Notes: a model not told the origin generated them from the sequence alone. DNA of 64,000 bases from JAHDHW01 sp965277415 (GCA_965277415.1 CBDICS010000092.1:57950-121949), one strand, 5' to 3'; shown: positions 54,691 through 64,000, numbered from the stretch's first letter. Numbers and translations: made by a program.

Positions 54691-54920
54691 CCTCACAAGC
54701 GAAGCGATCACAAGACCGCAGGTCAATCACAAGCGAAGCAATCACCAAATCACCAAATCCAAAGGGCTGATCACTATAACCATGGCAATCACAAGCTTAT
54801 CTATCAAATATGAATTGAGTGAAAATAAATGATTAATTTTTTGAAGGTTGCCCAAAGTAGCCGCTCACAAGCGAAGCGATCGCCAAATCACACAGTTCAT
54901 AGGACTGATCACTACAACAC
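54691..54920. repeat. Second locus of the mini-hairpin repeat family (reverse orientation)
   Basis: The same family as 45312-45402 on the other strand: ATCACAA spacers alternate with GCGAAGC, GACC-GCA-GGTC and GCGAAGC hairpins (54691-54745), then a degraded part to 54796. Another short copy lies at 54862-54912 (CTCACAAGCGAAGCGAT, then CAGT..ACTG between ATCAC units). The gap 54576-55005 between converging genes holds nothing else. Confidence 0.65.
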
Positions 54921-55005
54921 CAGTTTAAAATATCGTTCTCGCAATCGCCATGTCACTATAACACAAATCTGAAATGCCTTTCTATTTTTAAGGTTAGGAA
55001 TACTT

Positions 55006-55701
55006 CTATCTATACCCATACTTATTAATCTCATCAAGTCTGATACTCAGTCGAGCACCAAAAAAGAATTGATTAAAAGAAGTACTCGTAGAAGCATTGG
55101 TAGGAAGGTCATCTAGATAATTAAGTGCTTTATCAAGGTCTTCCCATTCTACTTCAAAATAACGATGGTACATCACCACAGGTGTAATAGTGAGAAAGTC
55201 AGTCAAACCAATATCAAGTCCAACACCCAATCCAGCACTAAAGACAATATCGTTGGTCTTATAACTATCCTTATTGATGCTTAGGTCAAAATAATTAATC
55301 CCCGGAGAGAGGATAATATGAAAACCTTTTTCAATGACCTGACCATCTTTTTTAAAAGTTGGACAATTACAATCATCTTTGAAACTCAAAGGATAAATAT
55401 TTGTATTGAGATGAAATCCATAGATGTTTTGTTTAAAATTATAAACATCATCAATTGGAGAAGTATATTGAGTTTTAAATTGACTGAAGTTGAGTTCAGG
55501 CGTAAACTCTACTCTTACTTTTTTTAATCTAAACCAATACTCTAAACCGACTTTATAGCCTGTTTTTAAAAAATCATCCTGATCAGTAAAGTATTGCCAG
55601 TTTGTTTCTCCATTTACACGTAGTCCAGCATTGATCCCAAATTGGGCCATGAGTGTGCTTGTAGAAATAATCAAGGCACTCAGAATTATGATTTTCTTCA
55701 T
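55006..55701 (-). CDS. Outer-membrane beta-barrel protein
   Basis: A 231-aa porin-like protein. A signal peptide (KKIIILSALIISTSTLMAQ) is followed by alternating strands (GINAGLRVNGETNW, GYKVGLEYWFRLKKVRVEFTPELNFSQF, GFHIILSPGINYF, FFFGARLSIRL). It resembles the outer-membrane beta-barrel (PorT-like) family of Bacteroidota. Function unknown. Confidence 0.8.
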   Translation of the reverse strand: MKKIIILSALIISTSTLMAQFGINAGLRVNGETNWQYFTDQDDFLKTGYKVGLEYWFRLKKVRVEFTPELNFSQFKTQYTSPIDDVYNFKQNIYGFHLNTNIYPLSFKDDCNCPTFKKDGQVIEKGFHIILSPGINYFDLSINKDSYKTNDIVFSAGLGVGLDIGLTDFLTITPVVMYHRYFEVEWEDLDKALNYLDDLPTNASTSTSFNQFFFGARLSIRLDEINKYGYR

Positions 55702-55803
55702 TGTATACGATTGGTTAGCATCTAGATAAGTAAACGGATCAAATTTCCCTTTATTTTATTAGAACAAGAATCATCCCGAGTTATTTTTGAACAACTTCTA
55801 TGC

Positions 55804-55863
55804 TTAAAAACTTGATTTGCCACTAGTCATTTTGAGAAAAACTTAAGATGACTAGTGGCAAAT
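55804..55863 (-). terminator. Minus-strand terminator of the serine protease gene
   Basis: A perfect 16-bp inverted repeat, ATTTGCCACTAGTCAT (55815-55830) and ATGACTAGTGGCAAAT (55848-55863), follows the protease stop by 7 bases. On the minus strand it is followed by CAAGTTTTT. Strong hairpin; T-tail offset by four bases. Confidence 0.65.
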
Positions 55864-55869
55864 AACTAA

Positions 55870-58800
55870 TTATTTCTGCAATATTATTCGATTCGTTATA
55901 GCGTACTGATTACTAATCAATTTGAATAGATAGACTCCAGAAGTATAAGCCGATAAGTCAAGCTGTATAGAGTTGGAGGATTGCGCCATTAAATGACTTT
56001 GTAATAATTGACCATTTATAGCGTAAACTTCAATTTTTAAATCTCTATCCAAAGCTGTTGAAAAACGAATATCTACATTCCCTTTCGTAGGGTTGGGTAG
56101 GATTTCATAATGACTTCCATCCAATTCGAAAACAGCATCAATTATAATCGTTGTAAAAGAAAAAACTTCTGAAACAGTACCTCCACAATCATTTGTACTC
56201 GTGACTCTCCAATAATACTGTGTGGATGCTTCTAGTGGACTTGTCAATGTTAAACCAGATGTAATAATCATTTCTGAAGCTACAATATTTGTAAAAAGCT
56301 CATCTGTTGCTATTTCAAGAAGATAAGTATCTGCGGCATCTGCAATAGTCCATTGTAAATTGGTCAAGAGGTCTATTTCTACTGCACCATTAGCTGGAGC
56401 AGATAGACTAGTAGCACTTGGAGCAGCTTCCACTGTCAAGTTTGTACTTGCCATATTTTGATTTGCATCATCTTCAATGATAAATTCTATAGTATAAACA
56501 CCTGCTGCAATTCCACTTAAATTACTCAAAGTCGCAGTGACCGTTGAACCTGGCATTACATTATCCGGATCAACATCATAGTTTACATCAATTGCTACAT
56601 TCGGACTTATACTATAACTAATACTGGATGGTGCAGAAAAACTAGACCCTACCTCAATTGAGAAATCTTGATCCATTGTATTACAGATGACTACCTGGCC
56701 AGGATTAACATTAACAGCTAAGTCTAATAATGTAGTGAAGGAGAAGACTTCAGACATTGAAGTGCCACAATTACCCGTTGCAGTAACTCTCCAATAGTAG
56801 GTCGTCCCATAATCCAAGCCAGTTGTATTAATATCCGTCCCTCCTGTAGAACTCATATCGACTATATTAGAGAAGTCAATATCAGTTGCTAATTCCATTG
56901 TATAGGAACTTGTAAACATAGCTGATTGCCAGCTTAGAATCGGATTAATACTAATATCTGTAGCACCGTTTGAAGGAAGGCTCAACATGGTCATATCTGG
57001 AGCACCCTCTACAGTATATTCGATAGTGGTATTTGTTGTACTGGTACCATCGTCTCCAGAGATTGTCAAAGTATATGTGCCTAGATCACCAACCCCGGAC
57101 ATATTAACCGTAGTCGATTCACCTGGTGCAACTGGATTTGTTCCAAATATCACAACTGATCCTGAAGGATTACCACTTATAGATAAAGTGACCGGTCCTT
57201 CAAATCCATCGCCTACAGTAAGGTCAAAACTAGTATCTTGAATAGGACAAACATTAATTTGTGCTGGGTTGGAAATAATAGACACATCAGGAAGTACAAC
57301 CGTACAAAGTCCAAGTGACCAAGCGTTTATAGTTCCTCCATCCTGATCAGCTCCATCATTGATAGTTAATGTCCAGGTACCCGTTGCACTTTCTCCATTA
57401 AAAGCTGACAATGGTTGAGTAGGTTGATAGGTGCCAGATATCGCTGTGCCTGTATTATCACAAGAGACTAAAAAGTCATCCGCTGTATTGGTCGCACTAT
57501 CATCAAAGGAAACCAGCATATTATCTTCTTGACAATCTGGTTCGCCAAATAATTGTACAATCGTTCCTTCCGGAGATTCTAAAGTAGCACTTAAGTCTCC
57601 AACCCATGTATGTGAAATATCGAGACCTTCAACATTTAGATCAATGATTTCACCTGCTGCTGTAATCTCTAGAGTGGAAGTAACGACAGGTTCTCCATCA
57701 CCTGTGATACTGATAGGGACATCTAAGGAACTCAATGCACCACAAGCAATTTCTGCTGTAGTAAAACTCCAAACGGTCGACCATTCTCCTTGACCACATT
57801 CGTTTTGTCCCCTTACACGCCAATAATATGTCGTTAAAACTTCGAGAAATATACCATTATAATTAGGATCGCTTAATCCCGAGGCCATATCAACGATATT
57901 TGTAAAATTAGCATCTGTTGCTATTTCTATTTCGAAACTGCTACCAACAGCTGTCGTCCAAGTATACTGTGGAGCTGTAGATTGATCGACGGCTGCATCA
58001 GGTGGATTTTGAAGTGATGTTATTACAGGAACACCACTAAGTACAGATAAAGATATTTGTGAATTGCTGGTTTCAATACCATCTGTACCGTTAATTTGAA
58101 TAGAGTATTGGCCTTCAGAAATACCAGGAGTGTTTATTGTTAAAGTTGAAGCGCTACCGGGGACGACAGGGTTTGGAGAAAATGTTGCCATTGCTCCGGC
58201 AGGTAAATTAGTTGCACTTAAAGTAACATCAGCACTGAAATTATCAGAAACCGTCAAAAGGTAAACTGCATCCTCAGGCGCACAAACTTCTTGAGAACCT
58301 GGTTCAGTAGAGACATTAAAACTACAATTCTTGCCAGGTATATTTAGAATGCCTGTATCTTCTGGATCCAGCCAAAACTTTAGAGCTGTTTCAGGTGTAC
58401 CCGCTCCTTCCCAGGAAGTGTTAAACCAACCATAAGAATCGTATAAATTATTTCCACATGCAGCACCTCCACCATGTAATTGACCCACTACCTGTTTTTG
58501 ATTATTATATAATGGAGAACCCGAAGAGCCCGGTTCTGTTGTTCCAATATCCCAATCAGGAATAATAATATGATCTGCATTTGAGATATCTACTACAATA
58601 TCATTAAGGCCATTACCCGGTTGTGAAGGTTCGAATTCGAAAGAAATTCTTTTTTCATCAGTTGAAGGATGGTGGATGGCAATGATCGTATCCTGTGGCA
58701 TCACGTATTCAGCAGACCATCCTGCAAAAAATGCATTGGCGGTTTCTGATACTGGATCATCTAATTCTACCAAAGTCATATCAGATGGAGCATAAGCACA

Positions 58801-59139
58801 TCGAAAGATTGCTCCGGTATTAAAATCATTGAGTTGGCCATCTCCGGCAGCACCACTGGCTGGAGAATTAGGTTGGCGACAAACACTATTTTCAAAATTC
58901 CAATAAGTGACTAAAGAAGGCGCATTATTGGGCCCAATACCACAGTGATTGGCGGTCATGAAAAATGGCGTACAATCATTATTCACATTATTTACTAAGA
59001 AACCCGTACAAAAAGTACCACCACCAGTTGAAATCACAGCTACTGATTGAATAATATCTCGATAGCCATCAACAATAGCCCATCCATCATCAGCAGTACA
59101 AATCACATCAAGGTTACAAGAACCAGATAAAATACTCAT
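55870..59139 (-). CDS. Trypsin-like T9SS protease, main part (split from its N-terminus by a frameshift)
   Basis: A 1089-aa open frame that contains everything but the N-terminal 182 residues of a secreted S1-type serine protease (lysyl-endopeptidase-like). The catalytic triad is His in MTANHCGIG, Asp in MTLVELDDP and Ser in EPGSSGSPLYNN. Next come Ig/fibronectin-like repeats with the recurring TTYYWRV motif, a P-domain (ISHTWVGDLSATLESPEGT .. GTWTLTINDGA) and a type A sorting domain (EILPNPTKGNVDIRF .. IILQK). The frame begins mid-protein with SGSCNLDVICTADDGW; the ATG at 59139 is not a true start. Removing one A of the minus-strand ATAAGG (59152-59153) joins it to 59689-59141. Confidence 0.85.
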   Translation of the reverse strand: MSILSGSCNLDVICTADDGWAIVDGYRDIIQSVAVISTGGGTFCTGFLVNNVNNDCTPFFMTANHCGIGPNNAPSLVTYWNFENSVCRQPNSPASGAAGDGQLNDFNTGAIFRCAYAPSDMTLVELDDPVSETANAFFAGWSAEYVMPQDTIIAIHHPSTDEKRISFEFEPSQPGNGLNDIVVDISNADHIIIPDWDIGTTEPGSSGSPLYNNQKQVVGQLHGGGAACGNNLYDSYGWFNTSWEGAGTPETALKFWLDPEDTGILNIPGKNCSFNVSTEPGSQEVCAPEDAVYLLTVSDNFSADVTLSATNLPAGAMATFSPNPVVPGSASTLTINTPGISEGQYSIQINGTDGIETSNSQISLSVLSGVPVITSLQNPPDAAVDQSTAPQYTWTTAVGSSFEIEIATDANFTNIVDMASGLSDPNYNGIFLEVLTTYYWRVRGQNECGQGEWSTVWSFTTAEIACGALSSLDVPISITGDGEPVVTSTLEITAAGEIIDLNVEGLDISHTWVGDLSATLESPEGTIVQLFGEPDCQEDNMLVSFDDSATNTADDFLVSCDNTGTAISGTYQPTQPLSAFNGESATGTWTLTINDGADQDGGTINAWSLGLCTVVLPDVSIISNPAQINVCPIQDTSFDLTVGDGFEGPVTLSISGNPSGSVVIFGTNPVAPGESTTVNMSGVGDLGTYTLTISGDDGTSTTNTTIEYTVEGAPDMTMLSLPSNGATDISINPILSWQSAMFTSSYTMELATDIDFSNIVDMSSTGGTDINTTGLDYGTTYYWRVTATGNCGTSMSEVFSFTTLLDLAVNVNPGQVVICNTMDQDFSIEVGSSFSAPSSISYSISPNVAIDVNYDVDPDNVMPGSTVTATLSNLSGIAAGVYTIEFIIEDDANQNMASTNLTVEAAPSATSLSAPANGAVEIDLLTNLQWTIADAADTYLLEIATDELFTNIVASEMIITSGLTLTSPLEASTQYYWRVTSTNDCGGTVSEVFSFTTIIIDAVFELDGSHYEILPNPTKGNVDIRFSTALDRDLKIEVYAINGQLLQSHLMAQSSNSIQLDLSAYTSGVYLFKLISNQYAITNRIILQK

Positions 59140-59140
59140 A

Positions 59141-59689
59141 TTAGAAAAGCCTTATGAAATCATGATTTATGGACTTTAACTGGAGCTGAAGGTTGCTTTT
59201 CTGCTCTGCTGGTAATTGAACTTCAATGATTAAATCATCACCATCAACAACAGGTGTCCAAAGTTCTTCATGTTCTTCATTATCAGCAGGTGTAAATGGA
59301 CCAAGTATTCTTTCATAGTTAGAGGAATACAAGATCAATGAACCGCCAGGAGGCATATTATATTTAGAAAAACCTAAATTAAGGGATTTAGCACCTTTAG
59401 AGTGAATTCTAAACCGCCACACATCATTTCCATTGGATGACCTTTCCCAGGCACCATCGGTAGAAGGATTGATATCGACTTCAAAAGTTTCTGCAAATCG
59501 TGGAGCGATTCCAGGTGCTCTTCTTTCTAACTCTTCAGCCAATAATAGTTTATTGTCTAAAAGGGGTAAAGTGAATTGATCCAATTCAGCAATTGGTACA
59601 AGATCTGGAGCTAAGCGCTTATCATTCTGTTGCCCAAAAACTATAAAAGAAAGAGCAATAAAAAAAAAGGTACTAATTAAAGACTTCAT
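59141..59689 (-). CDS. Trypsin-like T9SS protease, N-terminal part
   Basis: A 182-aa frame with a signal peptide (KSLISTFFFIALSFIVFGQ) and a pro-domain (WRFRIHSKGAKSLNLGFSKY, MPPGGSLILYSSN, LWTPVVDGDDLIIEVQLP) usual in front of this protease class. The frame stops at NHDFIRLF, and the next frame continues GFSNMSILSGSCNLDV one base out of register. So this is the 5' portion of the same gene. As written, the export signal is detached from the catalytic domain. Confidence 0.8.
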   Translation of the reverse strand: MKSLISTFFFIALSFIVFGQQNDKRLAPDLVPIAELDQFTLPLLDNKLLLAEELERRAPGIAPRFAETFEVDINPSTDGAWERSSNGNDVWRFRIHSKGAKSLNLGFSKYNMPPGGSLILYSSNYERILGPFTPADNEEHEELWTPVVDGDDLIIEVQLPAEQKSNLQLQLKSINHDFIRLF

Positions 59690-59743
59690 ATTTACATTTT
59701 AATATATTATAAGATATTATAAAGCTACTATAGTTAATTTAGA

Positions 59744-59778
59744 TTGCAAAAAAAAGAATTGAATTCTTAGTACCTTTG
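59744..59778 (+). promoter_or_regulatory. Candidate rimO promoter
   Basis: TACCTTTG at 59771-59778 is an exact -7 box followed by CA, as in many Bacteroidota promoters. TTG at 59744-59746 is a possible -33 with a long 24-base gap. The TTG start of rimO is at 59862. Confidence 0.4.
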
Positions 59779-59861
59779 CAAATTAATATATAAAACTGCT
59801 AATTTATTTACAGAATGGTAGTACAATTAATACTTAGATACTTTTTAAAAAATAATCTAGA

Positions 59862-61178
59862 TTGAAGACCAAGACCTTAAAAAAAGATAAAGTTAATGTG
59901 ATCACATTGGGTTGCTCCAAAAATTTGGTGGACTCAGAGAATATCATTACCCAGTTGAAAGGAAATGATTATGAAGTGACACACGAGAGTGAAAAAGAGG
60001 ATGCCAATATTATTATTGTAAATACCTGTGGATTTATTGATTTGGCAAAAGAAGAGTCGGTGAACACGATCCTTCAATATGCGGATGTAAAGAAAAAAGG
60101 TGGCATTGAAAAACTGTATGTAACGGGATGTCTATCAGAACGTTATAAGAATGATCTTGAAAAAGAAATTCCTGAAGTAGATGCTTATTTCGGGACATTG
60201 GAACTGCCAGGTTTATTAGCCAAATTGGATGCAGATTATAAACATGAACTGATAGGAGAGCGCATTATCACAACGCCTCAGCATTATGCGTATTTAAAAA
60301 TATCTGAAGGCTGTAATCGTACTTGTTCCTTTTGTGCTATTCCACTGATGCGTGGGAAACATATTTCACAACCCATTGAAGCATTGGTAAAGCAAGCGAA
60401 AAATTTAGCAAAGCATGGTGTTAAAGAGTTGATGTTGATTGCTCAGGAATTGACTTATTATGGATTGGATATTTATAAAGAAAGGGCATTGCCTCAATTA
60501 TTGCGGGCACTTTCTGAAGTAGAAGGAATAGAGTGGATTCGTTTGCATTATGCATACCCGAGTAAGTTTCCAGAAGAAATATTTGATGTGATGGCTGAAT
60601 TGCCAAAAGTTTGTAATTATTTAGATATTCCACTACAGCATGCCAATGATGCCGTACTTCATCGGATGCGTAGACAAATTACGAGAGCGGAAACAACAGC
60701 GCTAATTAAACTTGCACGCCAAAAGGTGCCTGGTATAGCGATTCGAACGACTTTATTGGTTGGTTTCCCTGGAGAGACAGCAGCAGAATTCCAAGATTTA
60801 GTAGCTTTTGTAAAAGAAATGGAGTTTGAAAGGGTAGGGGTATTTCAATATTCTCATGAAGAGAATACAATCGCTTATGATTTGGAAGATGATGTACCAG
60901 CGGAAGTAAAGGTAGAAAGAGCGAACCAATTGATGGAAGCCCAGCAAGAAATTTCTTTTGAAAAGAATGAAGCTAAAGTAGGGCAGACCTTAAGGGTTTT
61001 GTTTGATAGAAAAGAAGGCGCTTATTTTGTCGGACGTACAGAATCTGACTCTCCGGAAGTGGACAATGAAGTATTGGTCAAAGCGGAAAATAATTATGTT
61101 CGCATTGGAGATTTTGCTTCAATCAAGATTACGGAAGCTTCTGATTATGATTTGTTTGGTGATGTAGTGGGGGCTTAG
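59862..61178 (+). CDS. rimO: Ribosomal protein S12 methylthiotransferase RimO
   Basis: A 438-aa radical-SAM enzyme that methylthiolates Asp of ribosomal protein S12. The N-terminal UPF0004 domain has its three cluster cysteines (TLGCSKN, NTCGF, VTGCLSE), the radical-SAM motif is CNRTCSFC (near residues 150-157), and a C-terminal TRAM-like domain ends the protein (GQTLRVLFD, GRTESDSPEVDNEVLV). The start is TTG at 59862. RimO rather than MiaB is indicated by TLGCSKNLVDSE and GCNRTCSFCAIPLMRGKH. Confidence 0.94.
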   Translation: MKTKTLKKDKVNVITLGCSKNLVDSENIITQLKGNDYEVTHESEKEDANIIIVNTCGFIDLAKEESVNTILQYADVKKKGGIEKLYVTGCLSERYKNDLEKEIPEVDAYFGTLELPGLLAKLDADYKHELIGERIITTPQHYAYLKISEGCNRTCSFCAIPLMRGKHISQPIEALVKQAKNLAKHGVKELMLIAQELTYYGLDIYKERALPQLLRALSEVEGIEWIRLHYAYPSKFPEEIFDVMAELPKVCNYLDIPLQHANDAVLHRMRRQITRAETTALIKLARQKVPGIAIRTTLLVGFPGETAAEFQDLVAFVKEMEFERVGVFQYSHEENTIAYDLEDDVPAEVKVERANQLMEAQQEISFEKNEAKVGQTLRVLFDRKEGAYFVGRTESDSPEVDNEVLVKAENNYVRIGDFASIKITEASDYDLFGDVVGA

Positions 61179-61573
61179 TATAGTGTGAAATGAGAAGGCG
61201 CTGTTTTTAAATGCAAAAAAATATTGAATATTGAAGTTCCAATAAGGAATATTGAATTTAAAATCGTTCTTATACCTGATTTTAGATCTAATTTCCAGTT
61301 TTATTCTAGCCAAAGTCTGAAAAACTACTCTCTATTCAATATTGGATATTCAACAATCAGTATTCTATATTCTTTTTCTAAACACTCTTAATTCAACATT
61401 TTCTAATCTAAAGTCGAATTTTGGGATAGTAAATTAATAAGTGTAGCCTAAACTCGGATAGTTAATGATATACAGCTTTCTTTTAAGAGATTAAGTTTGT
61501 TTGGACAATTTCCTTGAATATTGAGCTTTTATTATGTCCTTTTGACTTAGCCTCAAAAGGACCAAAAACCCAA
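61179..61573. other. Non-coding stretch after rimO
   Basis: AT-rich, no gene. The phrase AATATTGAAT and variants recur around 61220-61255 and 61325-61370. Nothing else is seen. Confidence 0.4.
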
Positions 61574-61766
61574 GGCTTTATTCTTTTCTTTACCCTCCAA
61601 AATACGGAAAAATCTAAATCTTAAAAACTCGCTTATTATGTAATTCTTTGATTAAACTATTCTAGATTAGCATAAAATCATCTCATATCTAATCATTTGT
61701 AAAGGCTCAAACAGTTTAAGATTCTTAACGACTTTTCCATATTTTGGAGCTAAAAAGAATAAGGCC
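61574..61766. repeat. Imperfect inverted repeat element
   Basis: GGCTTTATTCTTTT..CTCCAAAATACGGAAAAATC (61574-61614) faces the reverse complement GACTTTTCCATATTTTGGAG..AAAAAGAATAAGGCC (61730-61766), about 32 pairs around 115 bases. No coding frame. A MITE or transposon-derived element is possible. Confidence 0.55.
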
Positions 61767-61950
61767 ATTCCCCTAGCTTCTGGCATTCAAGCTTGAATTT
61801 AATACAGATTCTAGATAATAGTTTGGTTGCTTTTAAGTCTCCAGACAGGATCAATATCTTATATAAAAGTCGTCGACCACACTGCTCTTTTATCAAAATA
61901 ACATTGTATATTGGGGAATCCTTCGTTTAAGCTAAATAAAGGCACTTTTG

Positions 61951-62074
61951 GCGGTCGTCGATCTAAGGAGGAAAAATTACTACTGTTGATCGACAATAAA
62001 ATAGGCTTTAAATCAGCTCTTTGACATTTTGTAATCTATTGAGAATCAATTATATTTACCTCTATAGCCTAAGG
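61951..62074 (+). promoter_or_regulatory. CRISPR leader
   Basis: An AT-rich stretch directly before the first repeat, on the side predicted by repeat orientation (the GAATTGAAAC end is crRNA-proximal). It contains the inverted repeat GTCGATC/GATCGAC (61957-61963, 61988-61994) around AAGGAGG, then TTTGACATTTTGTAATC and a TATATTTA box (62051-62058). Its boundary is approximate. Confidence 0.6.
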
Positions 62075-64000
62075 CTTTTAATCGAACCACTTTGGAATTG
62101 AAACAAGCTGTATTCAAATGTCTCATCATTCGTACTCATACTTTTAATCGAACCACTTTGGAATTGAAACTCGATATTACGAAATATTTAATGTCACTTA
62201 CTTACACTTTTAATCGAACCACTTTGGAATTGAAACCCGTTACCTTCAGGAATGCCGCGCAAAATAACGACCCTTTTAATCGAACCACTTTGGAATTGAA
62301 ACAAACCGAAACAACCGATTACGGATGGAAGAAGAAGCTTTTAATCGAACCACTTTGGAATTGAAACGTTGGACAAGGTGTGATGTCTGTTACTAATTCT
62401 AGGCTTTTAATCGAACCACTTTGGAATTGAAACACGGCTCTTTTGTACGTGCAAAGTCAAAGCCTACGACTTTTAATCGAACCACTTTGGAATTGAAACT
62501 ATGTAAAGGGGTTTACTATGCCTCACAATCCTAATCTTTTAATCGAACCACTTTGGAATTGAAACTACGTAAATCGCCTTGGTGAAGTCAAGGTATATAC
62601 CTTTTAATCGAACCACTTTGGAATTGAAACTTTTCTTTTCTCGAGCAAGATTGAAGCTAGGAGTCACTTTTAATCGAACCACTTTGGAATTGAAACTTGT
62701 GTGCATCTTACTAAAAGCAAAAACACTTGTCGCTTTTAATCGAACCACTTTGGAATTGAAACCTGCTTTTTTTTTAGCGGTTGATGCGGCAGGGAATGCT
62801 TTTAATCGAACCACTTTGGAATTGAAACGCAAAGAGGCCGCTGGGGTTGCAGTTAAAGGACAGGCTTTTAATCGAACCACTTTGGAATTGAAACGTTTCA
62901 GAGCTGAGTATTTCACCACGGGAAAAACCACTTTTAATCGAACCACTTTGGAATTGAAACTCAAATAAAGACATCACATTAAACTCTGACATTGATACTT
63001 TTAATCGAACCACTTTGGAATTGAAACCAAGAAGAAGCGTTCACGGCTTCGCGATCTTAAGCCTTTTAATCGAACCACTTTGGAATTGAAACATGTTAAT
63101 TTTCACTCAATACTTCTTTATGGCCTCAGCTTTTAATCGAACCACTTTGGAATTGAAACGGGGTATAGTATGGGTAAATATATCCGCTTATATACTTTTA
63201 ATCGAACCACTTTGGAATTGAAACGTGTATGTCGTTACGTTGATCGTCATTGAATAACTTCTTTTAATCGAACCACTTTGGAATTGAAACATGTTGTTAC
63301 CTTGTTAGGCTTAGAGAATCAAGGAGCTTTTAATCGAACCACTTTGGAATTGAAACAGTGGAATTAACAACATCTTTAGTGCAAGCCAATCACTTTTAAT
63401 CGAACCACTTTGGAATTGAAACTTTACCTACGTTATCTTCTTTAGCCTGCTTAGCTTCCTTTTAATCGAACCACTTTGGAATTGAAACGTAGATGTTCGA
63501 AATCTGCTATAGTATGCTTACATCCTTTTAATCGAACCACTTTGGAATTGAAACCCTACGGTTGGGTTGAATCCTTCAGGGATTGACGTCTTTTAATCGA
63601 ACCACTTTGGAATTGAAACCTACTACCCCTTCTATAGTTTTCTTAGGATTTTATTCTTTTAATCGAACCACTTTGGAATTGAAACGTCGATAGGCATTAT
63701 TAACCTATATTTCGGGTTCTTCTTTTAATCGAACCACTTTGGAATTGAAACAGAGTAAAAGCGCACAAAGACGCGATTATTAAAAAGCTTTTAATCGAAC
63801 CACTTTGGAATTGAAACTGCGATAAGGCTCTAAAAAGATTTTGCGCTTTTTCTCTTTTAATCGAACCACTTTGGAATTGAAACAACTTTCTAATTCTGAT
63901 CTTTTAATTTTGGCTATGCTTTTAATCGAACCACTTTGGAATTGAAACTCAGAAAATAAAACACGACTTATATTACTCCCTATACTTTTAATCGAACCAC
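62075..64000 (+). CRISPR. CRISPR array, 29 full repeats plus a partial thirtieth; continues past the window
   Basis: The 30-bp repeat starts CTTTTAATCGAACC and ends GGAATTGAAAC. All 29 full copies are identical by eye (62075-62104 is the first, 63919-63948 the last; the thirtieth starts at 63985 and is cut at 64000). The 29 spacers are 35-37 nt (21 are 36, six are 35, two are 37) and all differ. Repeats of this length ending ATTGAAAC belong to type I-A/I-B or type III systems; the 36-nt type II form and the type I-E/I-F forms are excluded. Reading left to right gives the usual crRNA 5' handle. No cas gene is in the window, so the type is not fixed. Confidence 0.98.

Noticed and set aside
54476..54832. 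118-aa open frame overlapping the end of the TrmH-family gene
   Set aside because: Out of frame with a solid gene, then running through the mini-hairpin repeats; no domain-like sequence.
62092..62968. Open frames of 90-141 aa on both strands with a repeated FNRTTLELK or FNSKVVRLK peptide
   Set aside because: They are the CRISPR array read as protein. Repeat plus spacer is usually 66 nt, a multiple of three, so frames stay open by chance.
62075..63948. GGTTCGATT on the minus strand of each CRISPR repeat, resembling a tRNA T-loop
   Set aside because: There is no acceptor stem or anticodon arm around it and it occurs identically in every repeat.

Overview
This is an AT-rich window from a member of the Bacteroidota, most likely a Saprospiria-like or related marine/sludge lineage. 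The support is: several proteins end in type IX secretion (T9SS) sorting domains of both type A and type B; a PorP/SprF-like protein and an OmpA/PD40/SPOR protein are present; promoters look like the Bacteroidota TAnnTTTG -7 box, without Shine-Dalgarno sites; and the division/cell-wall (dcw) cluster has Bacteroidota gene order with no murF or ddl. The class-level placement is inference. No rRNA or tRNA gene was seen.

Layout. 1-1.7 kb: the 3' end of a 2-oxoacid dehydrogenase E1 gene and a dolichyl-phosphate-mannose-synthase-like glycosyltransferase. 1.9-18.2 kb: a complete dcw cluster, mraZ-rsmH-ftsL-ftsI-murE-mraY-murD-ftsW-murG-murC-ftsQ-ftsA-ftsZ, preceded by three GTGG(G/C/T) MraZ-type boxes at a 10-bp period and closed by a strong terminator. 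19-34 kb: two giant secreted HYR-repeat proteins (2015 and 1776 aa), then a PorP/SprF-like outer-membrane protein and an OmpA/SPOR protein. The second giant protein, the SprF-like protein and the OmpA protein look like one secretion/anchoring module. 34.2-40 kb: an accessory stretch with a PH-domain membrane protein, an LVIVD-type T9SS protein, trmD, an FKBP isomerase and a toxin-antitoxin-like gene pair. Most accessory genes here carry single extra A/T bases that break the frame. 40-50 kb: M20 peptidase, GNAT enzyme, diadenylate cyclase CdaA, prolyl oligopeptidase, a coiled-coil secreted protein, MiaE, an esterase and the first MORN protein. 50-61 kb: the second MORN protein, pyrG, a TrmH-family methyltransferase, a beta-barrel protein, a frameshifted T9SS serine protease and rimO. 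61.9-64 kb: a CRISPR leader and array that runs off the right edge with 29 complete, identical 30-bp repeats. No cas gene is inside the window.

How the parts work together. The dcw cluster makes the lipid-linked peptidoglycan precursor (MurE, MraY, MurD, MurG, MurC) and builds the divisome (FtsL, FtsI, FtsW, FtsQ, FtsA, FtsZ). The HYR giants and the serine protease are exported by the Sec system and then the T9SS, which is encoded elsewhere. Their domains (HYR, P-domain, cohesin-like, dockerin-like, fibronectin-like) suggest adhesion or surface/matrix assembly.

The least explained signals are: (i) seven independent one-base A/T insertions confined to accessory genes, six of them within 4.6 kb; (ii) an intergenic repeat family made of tiny hairpins whose stems vary while pairing is kept, separated by a constant TTGTGAT; (iii) several nested palindromic elements between genes; and (iv) a toxin-antitoxin-like module with a direct-repeat operator.
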